In this document: piece after piece, positions 1-9,135 of the stretch
How positions within the stretch are numbered: the first letter of the stretch is position 1
Layout: every line of letters begins with the position of its first letter
NCBI RefSeq assembly: GCF_004353825.1
Contig: NZ_SMNA01000005.1
Coordinates: 186,001-250,000, forward strand
Direction of reading: 5' to 3'
Length of the DNA: 64,000 nt
DNA from: Occultella glacieicola
GTDB taxonomy: Bacteria > Actinomycetota > Actinomycetes > Actinomycetales > Beutenbergiaceae
Translations under genes and position numbers: made by a program
The notes under the pieces: model-generated
What the model was told of the DNA's origin: nothing
Database searches by the model: none
The model's input: the letters and a program-made list of their open reading frames with translations, nothing else

Positions 1-266
<266 letters not shown>

Positions 267-297
267 TGCGGCGGGTGCGAGGTGACGCCGGGGGGGT

Positions 298-975
298 TCA
301 GCTCCGCGGGATCCAGCGACGACCCATCTCCTCGGACGTCGGCCCCGGCCCCGGGAGGTCGGCCGCGCCGCGGCCGGTCGCCCCCGGCGGGGCGCCATCG
401 CCGGCAACTCCGTCGAACCAGATGGTCAGGTACCGGTGCCGCAACTGCCGGGTGCGCTCGTCGTCCGGCCCGAGCACCGCGGTGACCTGGTCGAAGAGCA
501 GGGTGAGGTCCTCGGCCACGAGGCCCGCTCGGAGCACTCCGGCCGTGCGGGCTGCCTCGAAGATCCGCACGCCGAGCGCGGAGGCATCGCCGGCGAGCCG
601 CCCCAGGTCCTCCGAGGGTGTGAACGTGCCCGCCAGGTTCACGGTGAGCGCGTGCACGTCCGCATCGATGATGCCGGTGACGAACTCGGTGAGGGTGGTC
701 CACGGGTCCGCGCCGGCGTCGAGGCACTCCTGCGCGATCCGCGCGAAGCGTTCGAGACCGTCCGCACAGAGCCGGCGCACCAGGTCCTCCTTGCCCTCGT
801 AGCGGTGGTACAGGGCGCTGATCCCGACCCCCGCCTCCTTCGCGACCGCCGACATGGGAGCGGCCGCGTCCCTGAGGAACACCGTGCGCGCTGCGGCCAG
901 GATCAGGCGGTCGTTGCGGGCGGCCTGGGCACGCCGGCCGCTCAACGCGGGCGTGGGGGTCTCGATCGGATCCAT
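298..975 (-). CDS. TetR/AcrR-family transcriptional regulator
   Basis: 225 aa from the ATG at 975. The N-terminal HTH runs from about residue 15 to 65 (RNDRLILAAARTVFLRDAAA, then VAKEAGVGISALYHRYEGKE), the standard TetR DNA-binding core ending in the YHRY/GKE motif. The C-terminal ligand domain is not recognisable beyond family level. The gene is divergent from an epoxide hydrolase, and two copies of a 17-bp palindrome lie in the intergenic space, so it most likely represses itself and that gene. The upstream in-frame ATG at 1080 would place the operators inside the coding region and overlap the neighbour, so 975 is preferred. Confidence 0.9.
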   Translation of the reverse strand: MDPIETPTPALSGRRAQAARNDRLILAAARTVFLRDAAAPMSAVAKEAGVGISALYHRYEGKEDLVRRLCADGLERFARIAQECLDAGADPWTTLTEFVTGIIDADVHALTVNLAGTFTPSEDLGRLAGDASALGVRIFEAARTAGVLRAGLVAEDLTLLFDQVTAVLGPDDERTRQLRHRYLTIWFDGVAGDGAPPGATGRGAADLPGPGPTSEEMGRRWIPRS

Positions 976-998
976 GGTTGCCACCCTAACGCCTTGTG

Positions 999-1048
999 CG
1001 GAACGGATCATTCCGTTACACTCGATCTCAGCGGAACAAATCGTTCCG
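999..1048. promoter_or_regulatory. Tandem TetR-type operators
   Basis: Two near-identical 17-bp palindromes are present: CGGAACGGATCATTCCG (999-1015) and CGGAACAAATCGTTCCG (1032-1048). Their shared form is CGGAACNNATCNTTCCG, and both continue with TT. The centres are 33 bp apart, about three helical turns. They lie between the divergent TetR gene and the epoxide hydrolase, the second just upstream of the latter's ribosome site (GGAGAG, 1061-1066). This is the layout of an autoregulated TetR operator pair. Confidence 0.75.
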
Positions 1049-1070
1049 TTCCAACTTTGAGGAGAGTCCG

Positions 1071-2180
1071 ATGACCGCATCCGAGATCACCCCCGCCACG
1101 ATCGACATCCCGCAGGCGGACCTCGACGATCTGGCGGACCGACTGGCCCGGACCCGCTGGGTGGACGAGATCGAGGGCTCCGGCTCCGAGTACGGCACCA
1201 GCCTGGCCCAGGTGCGCGAGTGGGCCGAGTACTGGCGCACCTCCTTCGACTGGCGTGCGGTCGAGGCGCGGCTGAACGCCTACCCGCAGTTCACCACCGA
1301 GATCGACGGGCAGCGCATCCACTTCCTGCACGTGCGCTCTCCCCGCCCGGACGCGACCGCGCTGATCCTGACGCACGGGTGGCCGGGCTCGGTCCTGGAA
1401 TACCTGGACGTGATCGATCCGCTCGTCGCCGCCGGGTTCGACCTGGTCATCCCGTCGCTGCCCGGATTCGGCTTCTCCGGGCCCACCACCGAGCGCGGCT
1501 GGGGCGTGCACCGCACCGCCGCCGCCTGGGTGGAGCTGATGCGCCGGCTCGGCTACGAGCGGTACGGGGCGGTGGGCAACGACGCCGGCTCGATGATCTC
1601 GCCCGAGGTGGGCCGGCTCGCCCCGGAATCCGTGATCGGGGTGCACGTCACCCAGTTGTTCTCGTTCCCCTCCGGCGACCCGGCCGAGCTGGCGGACCTG
1701 ACGGCGCAGGAGCAGGCCGGCATGGAACGGCTGAGCTGGTTCTGGGAGAACATGGGCGCCTTCAACCTGATCCAGACCCAGGCCCCACAGACGCTGGCGC
1801 ACGCCCTCGCCGACTCCCCGGTCGGCCTGCTCGGCTGGAACGGGCAGCTGCTCGTGGGGCTCGACCCGGAGTTCGTGGTCGCGAACGTGGCGCTGTACTG
1901 GCTCACCGGCACCAGCGGCTCCTCGATCCGGATGTACCGGGAGATGGCCGGCGACCCCAAGCCCGAGGGGCAGACCACCGCGCCGACGGCGCTGGCCGCG
2001 GGCGCGAAGGACTTCCTCGCGATCCGTCGGTTCGCCGAGCGCGATCACGCCACGATCACGCGCTGGAACGTGTTCGACGTGCCCGGTCACTACACGGCGT
2101 ACGAGGCGCCCCAGGTGATCGTCGACGACGTCACCGCGTTCTTCGCCGACCTCGCCTCGGGGGCGGGCGGGGCCGCCTGA
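1071..2180 (+). CDS. Epoxide hydrolase (EHN-type alpha/beta hydrolase)
   Basis: 369 aa. Residues about 10-110 form the epoxide-hydrolase N-terminal (EHN) segment, with PQADLDDLADRLARTRW near the start. The alpha/beta-hydrolase core follows, with the oxyanion-type HGWPGS at 102-107, the nucleophile Asp171 in GNDAGS and the C-terminal catalytic His340 in PGHYTAYEAP. Family members hydrolyse epoxides to vicinal diols through an Asp-ester intermediate. The protein has no signal peptide and is presumably cytosolic. The start is the ATG 5 nt after GAGGAGAG. Tandem TetR operators immediately upstream suggest induction by a small hydrophobic ligand; the natural substrate is unknown. Confidence 0.92.
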   Translation: MTASEITPATIDIPQADLDDLADRLARTRWVDEIEGSGSEYGTSLAQVREWAEYWRTSFDWRAVEARLNAYPQFTTEIDGQRIHFLHVRSPRPDATALILTHGWPGSVLEYLDVIDPLVAAGFDLVIPSLPGFGFSGPTTERGWGVHRTAAAWVELMRRLGYERYGAVGNDAGSMISPEVGRLAPESVIGVHVTQLFSFPSGDPAELADLTAQEQAGMERLSWFWENMGAFNLIQTQAPQTLAHALADSPVGLLGWNGQLLVGLDPEFVVANVALYWLTGTSGSSIRMYREMAGDPKPEGQTTAPTALAAGAKDFLAIRRFAERDHATITRWNVFDVPGHYTAYEAPQVIVDDVTAFFADLASGAGGAA

Positions 2181-2197
2181 GAGCCCACCCGAAGCCC

Positions 2198-2227
2198 GGC
2201 GGCCGCTCCCACCTGCGGGCGGCCGCC
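2198..2227. terminator. Bidirectional hairpin between convergent genes
   Basis: Perfect 9-bp arms GGCGGCCGC (2198-2206) and GCGGCCGCC (2219-2227) lie between the epoxide hydrolase stop (2180) and the GH20 stop (2253). The position between two converging stops supports a shared terminator; no T-run is present. Confidence 0.6.
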
Positions 2228-2252
2228 GCGGCGTCGACCGGGCGGGCCGGTG

Positions 2253-3653
2253 TCAGCCGGCCGGCGAGACCGTCTGCGCCTCGTGCGGGTACCCGGCGGC
2301 CGCCCACAGCGGTTCGTGGGCGGCCAGCCGGGGCGCGAACGTCTCCCAGTCCCGGACGACCTGGGCGGACCAGGCCACCTCCGCGACCGCCGCCAGGCGC
2401 GGCAGCAGCATGGTGAACAGGTCCTCCTCGGTGGCAAGGGTCTCGGTCCACAGGGCCGCCTCGACGCCGACGATCGCACTCGGGTCCACGCCGGGCAGGT
2501 ACTGCTCGGGGTCCCAGTCGTAGCTGTCCCGCACGCCCACGGTGCCGGCCCAGGCCAGCCCGAGCGGGTAGTCGTCGTGGTACTTCATGTCCAGGTAGAC
2601 GTGCTTGGCGGGGCTGAGGATCACACCGATACCACGCTGGGCCGCGGCCACAATCGGCGCCGGGTCGGAGTTCGTGTCCCACAACTGCACCAGGGCGCCG
2701 GCGGGCAGGTCCGCGACGGCACCCTCGCCCCACACGATCGGGGTCTTGCCCGCGGCCACCGTGAGGGCCGTGGCCGCCTCGATGAACTCGTCGTACTCGG
2801 CGCGTTCCATGGTGTGCACCTCGTCGCCGCCGACGTGCAGGTACGGGCCCGGGGTGAGCGCGGCGAGGTCGCCGATCACGTCGGTGAGGAAGCCGGCCGT
2901 GGCGGGCAGGGCGAGGGTGAACTGGGAGAAGCCCACCTCGGTGCCGGTGTACACCTCGGGTGCGACACCGTCGCGGTTGAGCTCGGGCACGGCGTGCAGG
3001 GCCGCGTTGGAGTGGCCGGGCATGTCGATCTCGCCGACCACCTCGATGCCGCGCTGCGCCGCGTACTCCACGAGGGCGGTCAGGTCCTCGGCGCTCAGGT
3101 GACCGCCCTCGGCGCCGTCGACGGCGGTATCGCTGGAGAGGCCGGTCAGCTCCGGGCGGCTGGCCGAGTGGAACCGCCAGCCCTGGTCGTCGGTGAGGTG
3201 CAGGTGCAGCACGTTCAGCTTGTAGGCGGCCATCAGGTCGATCACCCGGCGCAGGGTCGCCGGCCCGTGGAAGTGCCGGACCACGTCGATCATCAGGCCG
3301 CGCCGGGTGAACCGGGGCGCGTCCTCGATCCGCAGCGCGGGGATCGCCCCGTCGGCGAGGTTGCGCAGCTGCACGAGCGTGGCCAGCCCGCGGACCAGGC
3401 CGGCGACGCTGCCTTCGATGACCACGCGGTCAGCGTCCACGGTGAGTGTGTACGCCTCACCGGGCTGGGCACCCAGGGCGAGTTCGACGGTGTCGGCGGC
3501 ATCGCCGTCGGCGTCCAGGCCGAGGCCGAGCAGCCGTGCGGCGTAGCGCGCCACCCCCGGCGGGGCGACCAGCGCCGTGTTCTCTGTGATGACGAACCCG
3601 TTGCCGGGACGGGTCTCGAGGTGGGTGGGGGCCGGGACGAGCGGAAGGCTCAC
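2253..3653 (-). CDS. Beta-N-acetylhexosaminidase, glycoside hydrolase family 20
   Basis: 466 aa from a GTG at 3653. The GH20 N-terminal domain (about 1-112) is followed by the catalytic barrel beginning RRGLMIDVVRHF. Family signatures are LHLHLTDDQGWRF (149-161), GEIDMPGHSNAAL (207-219) and the catalytic Asp-Glu pair of HVGGDEVH (273-280; D277/E278). The enzyme removes terminal GlcNAc/GalNAc by substrate-assisted catalysis. No signal peptide is visible, so it probably acts on imported oligosaccharides in the cytosol. It is divergent from a large secreted lyase-like protein and near a sugar-type regulator, consistent with an amino-sugar glycan degradation locus. Confidence 0.93.
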   Translation of the reverse strand: MSLPLVPAPTHLETRPGNGFVITENTALVAPPGVARYAARLLGLGLDADGDAADTVELALGAQPGEAYTLTVDADRVVIEGSVAGLVRGLATLVQLRNLADGAIPALRIEDAPRFTRRGLMIDVVRHFHGPATLRRVIDLMAAYKLNVLHLHLTDDQGWRFHSASRPELTGLSSDTAVDGAEGGHLSAEDLTALVEYAAQRGIEVVGEIDMPGHSNAALHAVPELNRDGVAPEVYTGTEVGFSQFTLALPATAGFLTDVIGDLAALTPGPYLHVGGDEVHTMERAEYDEFIEAATALTVAAGKTPIVWGEGAVADLPAGALVQLWDTNSDPAPIVAAAQRGIGVILSPAKHVYLDMKYHDDYPLGLAWAGTVGVRDSYDWDPEQYLPGVDPSAIVGVEAALWTETLATEEDLFTMLLPRLAAVAEVAWSAQVVRDWETFAPRLAAHEPLWAAAGYPHEAQTVSPAG

Positions 3654-3693
3654 GCGGAACTCCTAGGCGGAACGTGTGGGGGATATGGCCCAC

Positions 3694-3711
3694 GCTACTA
3701 GCCCGCGTAGC
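3694..3711. promoter_or_regulatory. Inverted repeat in the GH20/lyase divergent promoter region
   Basis: GCTAC (3694-3698) and GTAGC (3707-3711) form an 18-bp interrupted palindrome in the 155-bp space between the divergent GH20 and secreted-lyase genes. It is a candidate operator for the DeoR/LacI-type regulator encoded at 7345; that link is inference from position only. Confidence 0.35.
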
Positions 3712-3808
3712 AACTCCTCCGATGTTCAGTTCTGTGCAGATCCGTGCGCCGGCCGACGGGAGCCTGTCACTGTGGGGGCCCAGCCCGTCACCGGCAAGGA
3801 GGTCCGTG

Positions 3809-6800
3809 GTGAGGTCGAGGTCCCTGCGTTCGGCTGTGCGCTCCGTATTGGGCGGCGTGCTCGCCGCCGCTCTGATCGGTACCGCGGCGACGGCGGTGGT
3901 GGCGCCGGCCGCCCACGCTGCCGGAGTGCCCGTGATCACGAACCCGACCTTCGCCGAGGTCGGCGCGAACGGGGTCCCCACCGGGTGGGGCACCTGGGCT
4001 CCCGCGGGTACCGCGACCGTGACGGTCGAGGCGACCGCCGGCCCTTCCGGTGGCCCGGCGGTGGCGATCACGTCGGTCTCCGGCGCCAACGCCCGGCTCG
4101 CGCTGACCCAGCGGATCGACGTCGATGCCACGATCGGTCGCGAGCTGACCCTCACCGGATGGGTTCGGGGCGACGGGCTGACCGGCGGCTTCAGCATGCT
4201 CCGGATCCAGGCCTACAACGCCGCCGGGCAGGTTGTGCTCCCGGTCAGGGCGGGCCCTTACGTCACGGGCACCTTCGACTGGCGCACCTATTCGACCGAC
4301 ATCGTCCTTCCCGAGGACGCCGCCCGGATCTCCATCGAGCCGATGCTCGACCGCGCCGGCGGCACCGTGTGGTTCGCCGACCTCAGCATCTCCGAGACCG
4401 TCGGCGGCGGCGGCCTCACCGCCTCGCCCACCGCACGCGGGCCCGTCGAGCTGACGTGGAACTTCGACGACATCGACGCCGACCGTTACGCGATCTACCG
4501 CACCGAGGGGTCCGCGCCCCCGGTCGCGTCCGCGGACACCTTCCTCAAGCGCGCGCTCGCACCCACGACCGCGGACGCCACCGCCGCACCGGGCACGACC
4601 TACAGCTACCTCGTGCAGGCGCTCGCCGTCGACGGCTCGGTGCTGGGGATCAGCCCACCGACCACGACCACGACCACGGGCACGTTCGCCGACCGCACCG
4701 TCCTCAGCCTCGTCACGGGGCTGCAGCAGGGCGATGCGACGCACGTGAGCTGGGCGATCGGCGCCGACGACCCCACCGCCGACCTGACCGTCCAGGTCGG
4801 CGGGGCCGCACCGGTGCCGGTGACCGGATACCAGGGCAGCGTCGAGGCACCCGCCGGTGAGCCGGGCGAGGACGTCGTGCTGCGCTCCGGCGGGACCGAG
4901 CTCGCTCGCGCGGTGGTCGGCGCCGAGCAGCACCCGCGGACGCTGGTCGACCCCGGCACCCTCGCGCGGATCCGGTCCGATCTCGCCGCCGGCGAGCCGA
5001 CCGTCAGCGGTGCCTGGGATGCCGTGACCGCCCGCCTCGACGGCACCGGAGCGGCCTACCCGGGCTCGGCGACCGAGCTCTACCGGGCCCGCGACGCGGC
5101 GTTCGCCTACGCCGTCACCGGTGATCACGAATACGCAGAACTGGCCTACGAAGCCGTGATGGCGGGCGCCGACTGGATCGTGGCGCGCGAGACGAACATG
5201 GGCCTCGAACTCGGCCGTGGCGCCCTCAACCTGGCTCCCGCCTACGATCTCGCCTACGCCGGCTGGACCGAGGAGCAGCGCGCCGACGTCCGCGACGTCA
5301 TGACCCGGACCACCGACCTGCTCTCGACCTACCACCACGACACGCTCGACGGCGCCGACCGCGCCTCGAACTGGGTCGCCGTCACGAACGGCACCGAGCT
5401 GGCGCTGCTGCTGGCCGCCCGTGGCGACGGCGACTTCGGGACCCACGACGAACGGATCACCTACCTGATCAACCAGGTGGCGCGGCACCTGCAGGACGGT
5501 TACACCGGGACCGGGTGGACGCAGGAAGGCTGGGACTACTTCCACTACGCCCAGCTGTACCTGTTCCCGTCGCTGTTCATGGCCCGTGACGCCGGCGTGC
5601 TCGCGCTCGACGCCCCGTTGGCGGCGGTGGACTTCTGGAACCTCGCGCTGCACGCGGTCTCCTCACGGACCGCGGGCGACGTCGTCCAGTTCGGGGTGTC
5701 CGGCCCGAACAACCAGGTCAGCGGCACCTTCCCGCTGCTGTTCCCGACCGCGCCGGCGGAGGCGCTGCCGGGGCTGGTGCACCTGTACGACGAGCTGCAG
5801 GGCGTCGATGCCGCCGACCCGCGTTTCGACGACGTGCACAGCATGTTCGCGGTGCTGTACTACCCGGCGGGCGTCAGCGACGACCCGGCGGACCTGACCG
5901 CCGAGGCGGCGCGCACGGCACTGCTCGACGACGAGGCCGGCTTCTACGCCTTCCGCTCCGACTACGCCGATGCCGACGACACCCTGATCTCGACGTCCAA
6001 CCGCAACCTGCAGCACAAGGGCTGGTCGGCGGCCGAGACGTTCGCGTTGTCGTGGATCGGCGACGACAGCACGTGGGCGCTGCAGGGCGGCAAGGTCCAG
6101 GACCCGCTGCTGTGGAGCAAGCCGCTGGTGGACGGCGAGCTGGAGCCTTACGCGAACCAGTACGAGACCGTGCGCGGCGACGGCGTCAGCCTCGAGTCGC
6201 GGTCCTTCGACGGTCAGGGCGGCGGGTACGTCCACCTCGACGGGTCGGCCAACTTCGAGGTCACGACGGCGGAGCGTGAGCAGGTCGTCGACCTCGCCCC
6301 GGGCGGTGCCGCGGACGCGATCGTCGCGATCCACGACACCTTCGGCGACGCGACGTCCCACGACTGGGACTGGCAGCTGCGACCGGAGGCCTCGGTCACG
6401 ATCGCCACCTTCCCCGAGGGCGCACCGCACGAACCGTTGTTCACCTTCACCAGCACCGACGGCGCCACGCTGTCCGGCTTCGTACCCGACCGCGACGGCC
6501 TGACGGTGCAGGTGATCGACCACACGCTCCGGCTGACCCGCACCGGCACTGCGGCCGACTTCGGGATCGTGCTGGCCACCTCGAGCGCCGGGCCGCTGAC
6601 GGCCGAGATCGTCGACGGCGACCTGCTGCTCGACGGCCGCGTCATCGACCTCGCCGACCTCGGCTCGGTCGGGAACGGGTTCCCTGCCGAACCGGACGAC
6701 GGCGCGACGCAACCCCCCGCCGTCGGCATCCTGAGCAGCGACAACGGCTGGGACACCGGCCTGCACGACGGCGACTACACGATCACGATGAACCTGTGGT

Positions 6801-7285
6801 GGGGCAGCAACGCCAGCCGGGTGCATCTGTACGAGAACGGCGAGCTGATCGCGTCGGAGCGTGTGCAGCCCGGCTCCCCCGCCGCCCAGCGGGTCACGTT
6901 CCCGATCACCGGACGCACCGACGGCAGCTACGTCTACACGGCGGAACTCGTCAACAGCGCCGGGCGGACGACGACGGCACCACTGACCGTCAGGGTCACG
7001 GACGCCGCCCCCGGCGCCCCGGTGCTCAGCCACGACAACTGGGACGGGAACGGGACCTTCACCGTGACGGCCGATCTGTGGTGGGGCACCAACGCCACCC
7101 ACTACCGGCTCTACCAGGGCTCCGACGTGGTGGCGGAGGGCGAGCTGGTCGCGGCGACACCGGCGCACCAGCGCATGACCTACGGTGCGGAGTCGCTGGC
7201 GCCGGGCACGTACACCTACCGCGTCGAGTGGATCAACGAGGCCGGCTCAACCGAGTCGGCACCACTCACCGTGAGAGTCCGCTGA
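3809..7285 (+). CDS. Large secreted polysaccharide-lyase-like protein (heparinase II/III-like core)
   Basis: 1158 aa. The start is the GTG 6 nt after AAGGAGG (3796-3802). It opens with a Sec signal peptide (RSRSLRSAVRSVLGGVLAAA, ending AAHAAG near residue 32). Next come a carbohydrate-binding-like beta domain (about 33-190), FN3-like linkers (about 195-370), then an alpha-helical domain with ELYRARDAAFAYAVTGDHEY and HKGWSAAETFALSWIGDD, resembling heparinase II/III or alginate-lyase toroids. A beta-sandwich follows. The C-terminus has two tandem about 85-residue modules sharing NGWDTG/NWDGNG, WWGSNAS/WWGTNAT and a closing APLTVRV, reminiscent of chitinase-A N-terminal-type domains. Proposed role: extracellular cleavage of an acidic or amino-sugar glycan. 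The exact lyase family is uncertain. Confidence 0.75.
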   Translation: MRSRSLRSAVRSVLGGVLAAALIGTAATAVVAPAAHAAGVPVITNPTFAEVGANGVPTGWGTWAPAGTATVTVEATAGPSGGPAVAITSVSGANARLALTQRIDVDATIGRELTLTGWVRGDGLTGGFSMLRIQAYNAAGQVVLPVRAGPYVTGTFDWRTYSTDIVLPEDAARISIEPMLDRAGGTVWFADLSISETVGGGGLTASPTARGPVELTWNFDDIDADRYAIYRTEGSAPPVASADTFLKRALAPTTADATAAPGTTYSYLVQALAVDGSVLGISPPTTTTTTGTFADRTVLSLVTGLQQGDATHVSWAIGADDPTADLTVQVGGAAPVPVTGYQGSVEAPAGEPGEDVVLRSGGTELARAVVGAEQHPRTLVDPGTLARIRSDLAAGEPTVSGAWDAVTARLDGTGAAYPGSATELYRARDAAFAYAVTGDHEYAELAYEAVMAGADWIVARETNMGLELGRGALNLAPAYDLAYAGWTEEQRADVRDVMTRTTDLLSTYHHDTLDGADRASNWVAVTNGTELALLLAARGDGDFGTHDERITYLINQVARHLQDGYTGTGWTQEGWDYFHYAQLYLFPSLFMARDAGVLALDAPLAAVDFWNLALHAVSSRTAGDVVQFGVSGPNNQVSGTFPLLFPTAPAEALPGLVHLYDELQGVDAADPRFDDVHSMFAVLYYPAGVSDDPADLTAEAARTALLDDEAGFYAFRSDYADADDTLISTSNRNLQHKGWSAAETFALSWIGDDSTWALQGGKVQDPLLWSKPLVDGELEPYANQYETVRGDGVSLESRSFDGQGGGYVHLDGSANFEVTTAEREQVVDLAPGGAADAIVAIHDTFGDATSHDWDWQLRPEASVTIATFPEGAPHEPLFTFTSTDGATLSGFVPDRDGLTVQVIDHTLRLTRTGTAADFGIVLATSSAGPLTAEIVDGDLLLDGRVIDLADLGSVGNGFPAEPDDGATQPPAVGILSSDNGWDTGLHDGDYTITMNLWWGSNASRVHLYENGELIASERVQPGSPAAQRVTFPITGRTDGSYVYTAELVNSAGRTTTAPLTVRVTDAAPGAPVLSHDNWDGNGTFTVTADLWWGTNATHYRLYQGSDVVAEGELVAATPAHQRMTYGAESLAPGTYTYRVEWINEAGSTESAPLTVRVR

Positions 7286-7344
7286 GGTTCGACTCGCAGG
7301 TCACACGGACGCGCCGGCGGACCCCCGGGGCGCAGAATGTGCGC

Positions 7345-8409
7345 ATGCTCCCGGCCGATCGACGCGCCCGACTCCTGCGCGAGCTGCGGATCCACGGCAC
7401 CGTCCGCACCGAGGAATTCGCGATGGGGGTCGGCGCCTCGGGGATGACGATCCGACGCGATCTCGTCGACCTCGAACGCGCCGGGCTCCTGCACCGGGTG
7501 CACGGCGGCGCGATCGCGGCGGGTGGGACCGACGAGATGTCACGATCCAGTGCCCCGGTCGCCACGATCGGGATGGTCGTACCGGCGGCGAACTACTATT
7601 TCCCCGACGTGATCAGCGGTGCGCGCACCGCCCTCGGCGCCGCGGGCGCGCGCCTGATCCTGGCCGTCTCGGACTACTCGGCGGAGCGCGAGCGTGAACA
7701 GATCACGCGTCTGCTCTCGCGCCGCGTGGACGGCCTCCTGGTCACGCCCACGGTCCATGCGGCCGACGACCCGGCCACCTATGAACTCCTCGCAACCGCA
7801 GCACCGGCGGTCGTGGTGCTGGAACGGAGCCTGGACGACTCGCCGTGGCACGGGACGCTGGACACCGTCCGGTGCGACCACGAAGTCGGCGGTGTGCTCG
7901 CGGCCGAGCACCTGCTCGCGACCGGGTGCACGCGCCTGCTCGTCGCGGCCCGGTCCAGCGCGACCGCACCGCTGGTCCGTGCCGGGGTCACCCGGGCACT
8001 CGCCTCGGCCGGCCTGCAGGCGGAGGTGCTCGTGCTGCCGCCGGCGCAGGCACCCGCCGCCGCGTTGCAGGACGCCCTGCAGGGCGTGGTCGATCGCTGC
8101 CGCACCGGGAGCGTCGACGGCGTGATCGTGATCCCCGACGAGGTCGCCATCGGGCTCGTCGACGCCGCCGAGGACGCGGGGCTCCGGGTCCCACAGGACC
8201 TCGCCGTGGTCGCCTACGACGACGAGGTCGCCGCCCTCTGCGCCACCCCGTTGACGGCGATCGCCCCACCGCGCCGCGAGGTCGGGGACTCGGGCGCGAG
8301 GTTGTGCCTGCACCGCGTGATGTCCCGGCTGCGCGCGAGCCGTCCGGGCGCCTGGTCCCGGATCGCACTCTCGCCCGAGCTGCGGATCCGCGCCACCACC
8401 AGAGGCTGA
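7345..8409 (+). CDS. DeoR-HTH/LacI-type sugar-responsive regulator
   Basis: 354 aa. The N-terminus is a DeoR-like winged HTH (RRARLLRELRIHGTVRTEEF, then GMTIRRDLVDLERAGLLHRVHGGA, about residues 5-60). A periplasmic-binding-protein-like effector domain of the LacI/GalR kind follows from about 75 to the end (ATIGMVVPAANYYFPDVISG, VDGLLVTPT, AVVAYDDEVAALC). This fusion is typical of actinobacterial catabolic repressors that bind a sugar. It begins 59 bp after the secreted lyase gene, in the same direction, so it likely controls that gene and perhaps the divergent GH20 gene. A GTG two codons earlier (7339) is an alternative start. Confidence 0.87.
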   Translation: MLPADRRARLLRELRIHGTVRTEEFAMGVGASGMTIRRDLVDLERAGLLHRVHGGAIAAGGTDEMSRSSAPVATIGMVVPAANYYFPDVISGARTALGAAGARLILAVSDYSAEREREQITRLLSRRVDGLLVTPTVHAADDPATYELLATAAPAVVVLERSLDDSPWHGTLDTVRCDHEVGGVLAAEHLLATGCTRLLVAARSSATAPLVRAGVTRALASAGLQAEVLVLPPAQAPAAALQDALQGVVDRCRTGSVDGVIVIPDEVAIGLVDAAEDAGLRVPQDLAVVAYDDEVAALCATPLTAIAPPRREVGDSGARLCLHRVMSRLRASRPGAWSRIALSPELRIRATTRG

Positions 8410-8485
8410 TCTCCGAGCCTGCCGCGGTCACACCTTCGCATCGCGGATCGACGTTGATATGACTATCCGATCAAGGAGGTGCGTG

Positions 8486-9064
8486 ATGGGACTTGCCGCA
8501 ACCACCCGGCGACTCGACGCTGAGCGCGCCCGTGCACACCGTGACCTGCGCACCGCCGTGGCGCAGGCACTCCGCGACGGCATGACCCAACGGACCGCTG
8601 CCGCGCAACTGGGCCGCACCCAGGCTGAGGTCAACCGCCTCGCACGCGAGTCCCCGGCCCGCACGCCGACCGGTGAGCGGCGCCGATGGATGACCGCCCG
8701 CGACGCCCGCGAGGCCGCGACCCGCGAGCTCCGCGACGGCGACGAGGACTTCGCCCTGCGAGTGATTCTGCAAGCCCGCGATGACCTGCGCCGTCTGTCC
8801 GACCCGGACGACATCGCCGAGTGGGCAGTCACCCCGCTCCCGATCCCCGACCCACGGTTCGACGCCTTCCTCGGGGCGATGGCTGCACGCGGGCTGGCCG
8901 AGCACGACCCCTCCGCGCCAGGCTGGGCACGAACAGAACCACTACCTGAGCCTTGGTACCCGGCAGAGCTCGCCTCGCTGCGCCGCCGAGCGGACCGCGA
9001 AGCGCCAGCTGACCTGCGCCGTCTGGGGATCATGCTCACCGAGAACGACCTCGTCACGGCATGA
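8486..9064 (+). CDS. Small HTH-containing protein of unknown role
   Basis: 192 aa from the ATG 7 nt after AAGGAGG. An N-terminal helical segment ends in a likely HTH (LRDGMTQRTAAAQLGRTQAEVNRL in outline, residues about 31-54). A linker and a hydrophilic C-terminal half containing PIPDPRFDAFLGAMAA and LRRLGIMLTENDLVTA follow. The layout resembles DNA-binding antitoxins that normally precede a toxin gene. Here the next gene is an unrelated thiol enzyme, so no partner is visible. I do not recognise a named family. Confidence 0.7.
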   Translation: MGLAATTRRLDAERARAHRDLRTAVAQALRDGMTQRTAAAQLGRTQAEVNRLARESPARTPTGERRRWMTARDAREAATRELRDGDEDFALRVILQARDDLRRLSDPDDIAEWAVTPLPIPDPRFDAFLGAMAARGLAEHDPSAPGWARTEPLPEPWYPAELASLRRRADREAPADLRRLGIMLTENDLVTA

Positions 9065-9135
9065 CACCGAGGGAAGTGTTCAGCACCGCCGGCTCACGTA
9101 GTTCCGCGCGCCTAGACGAGCCTAGAGTGACCACC

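Noticed and set aside
3788-5653. Long reverse frame opposite the secreted lyase-like gene
   Set aside because: Composition (Arg/Gly/Val/Asp-rich low complexity) is typical of antisense frames; the forward gene has signal peptide and domains.
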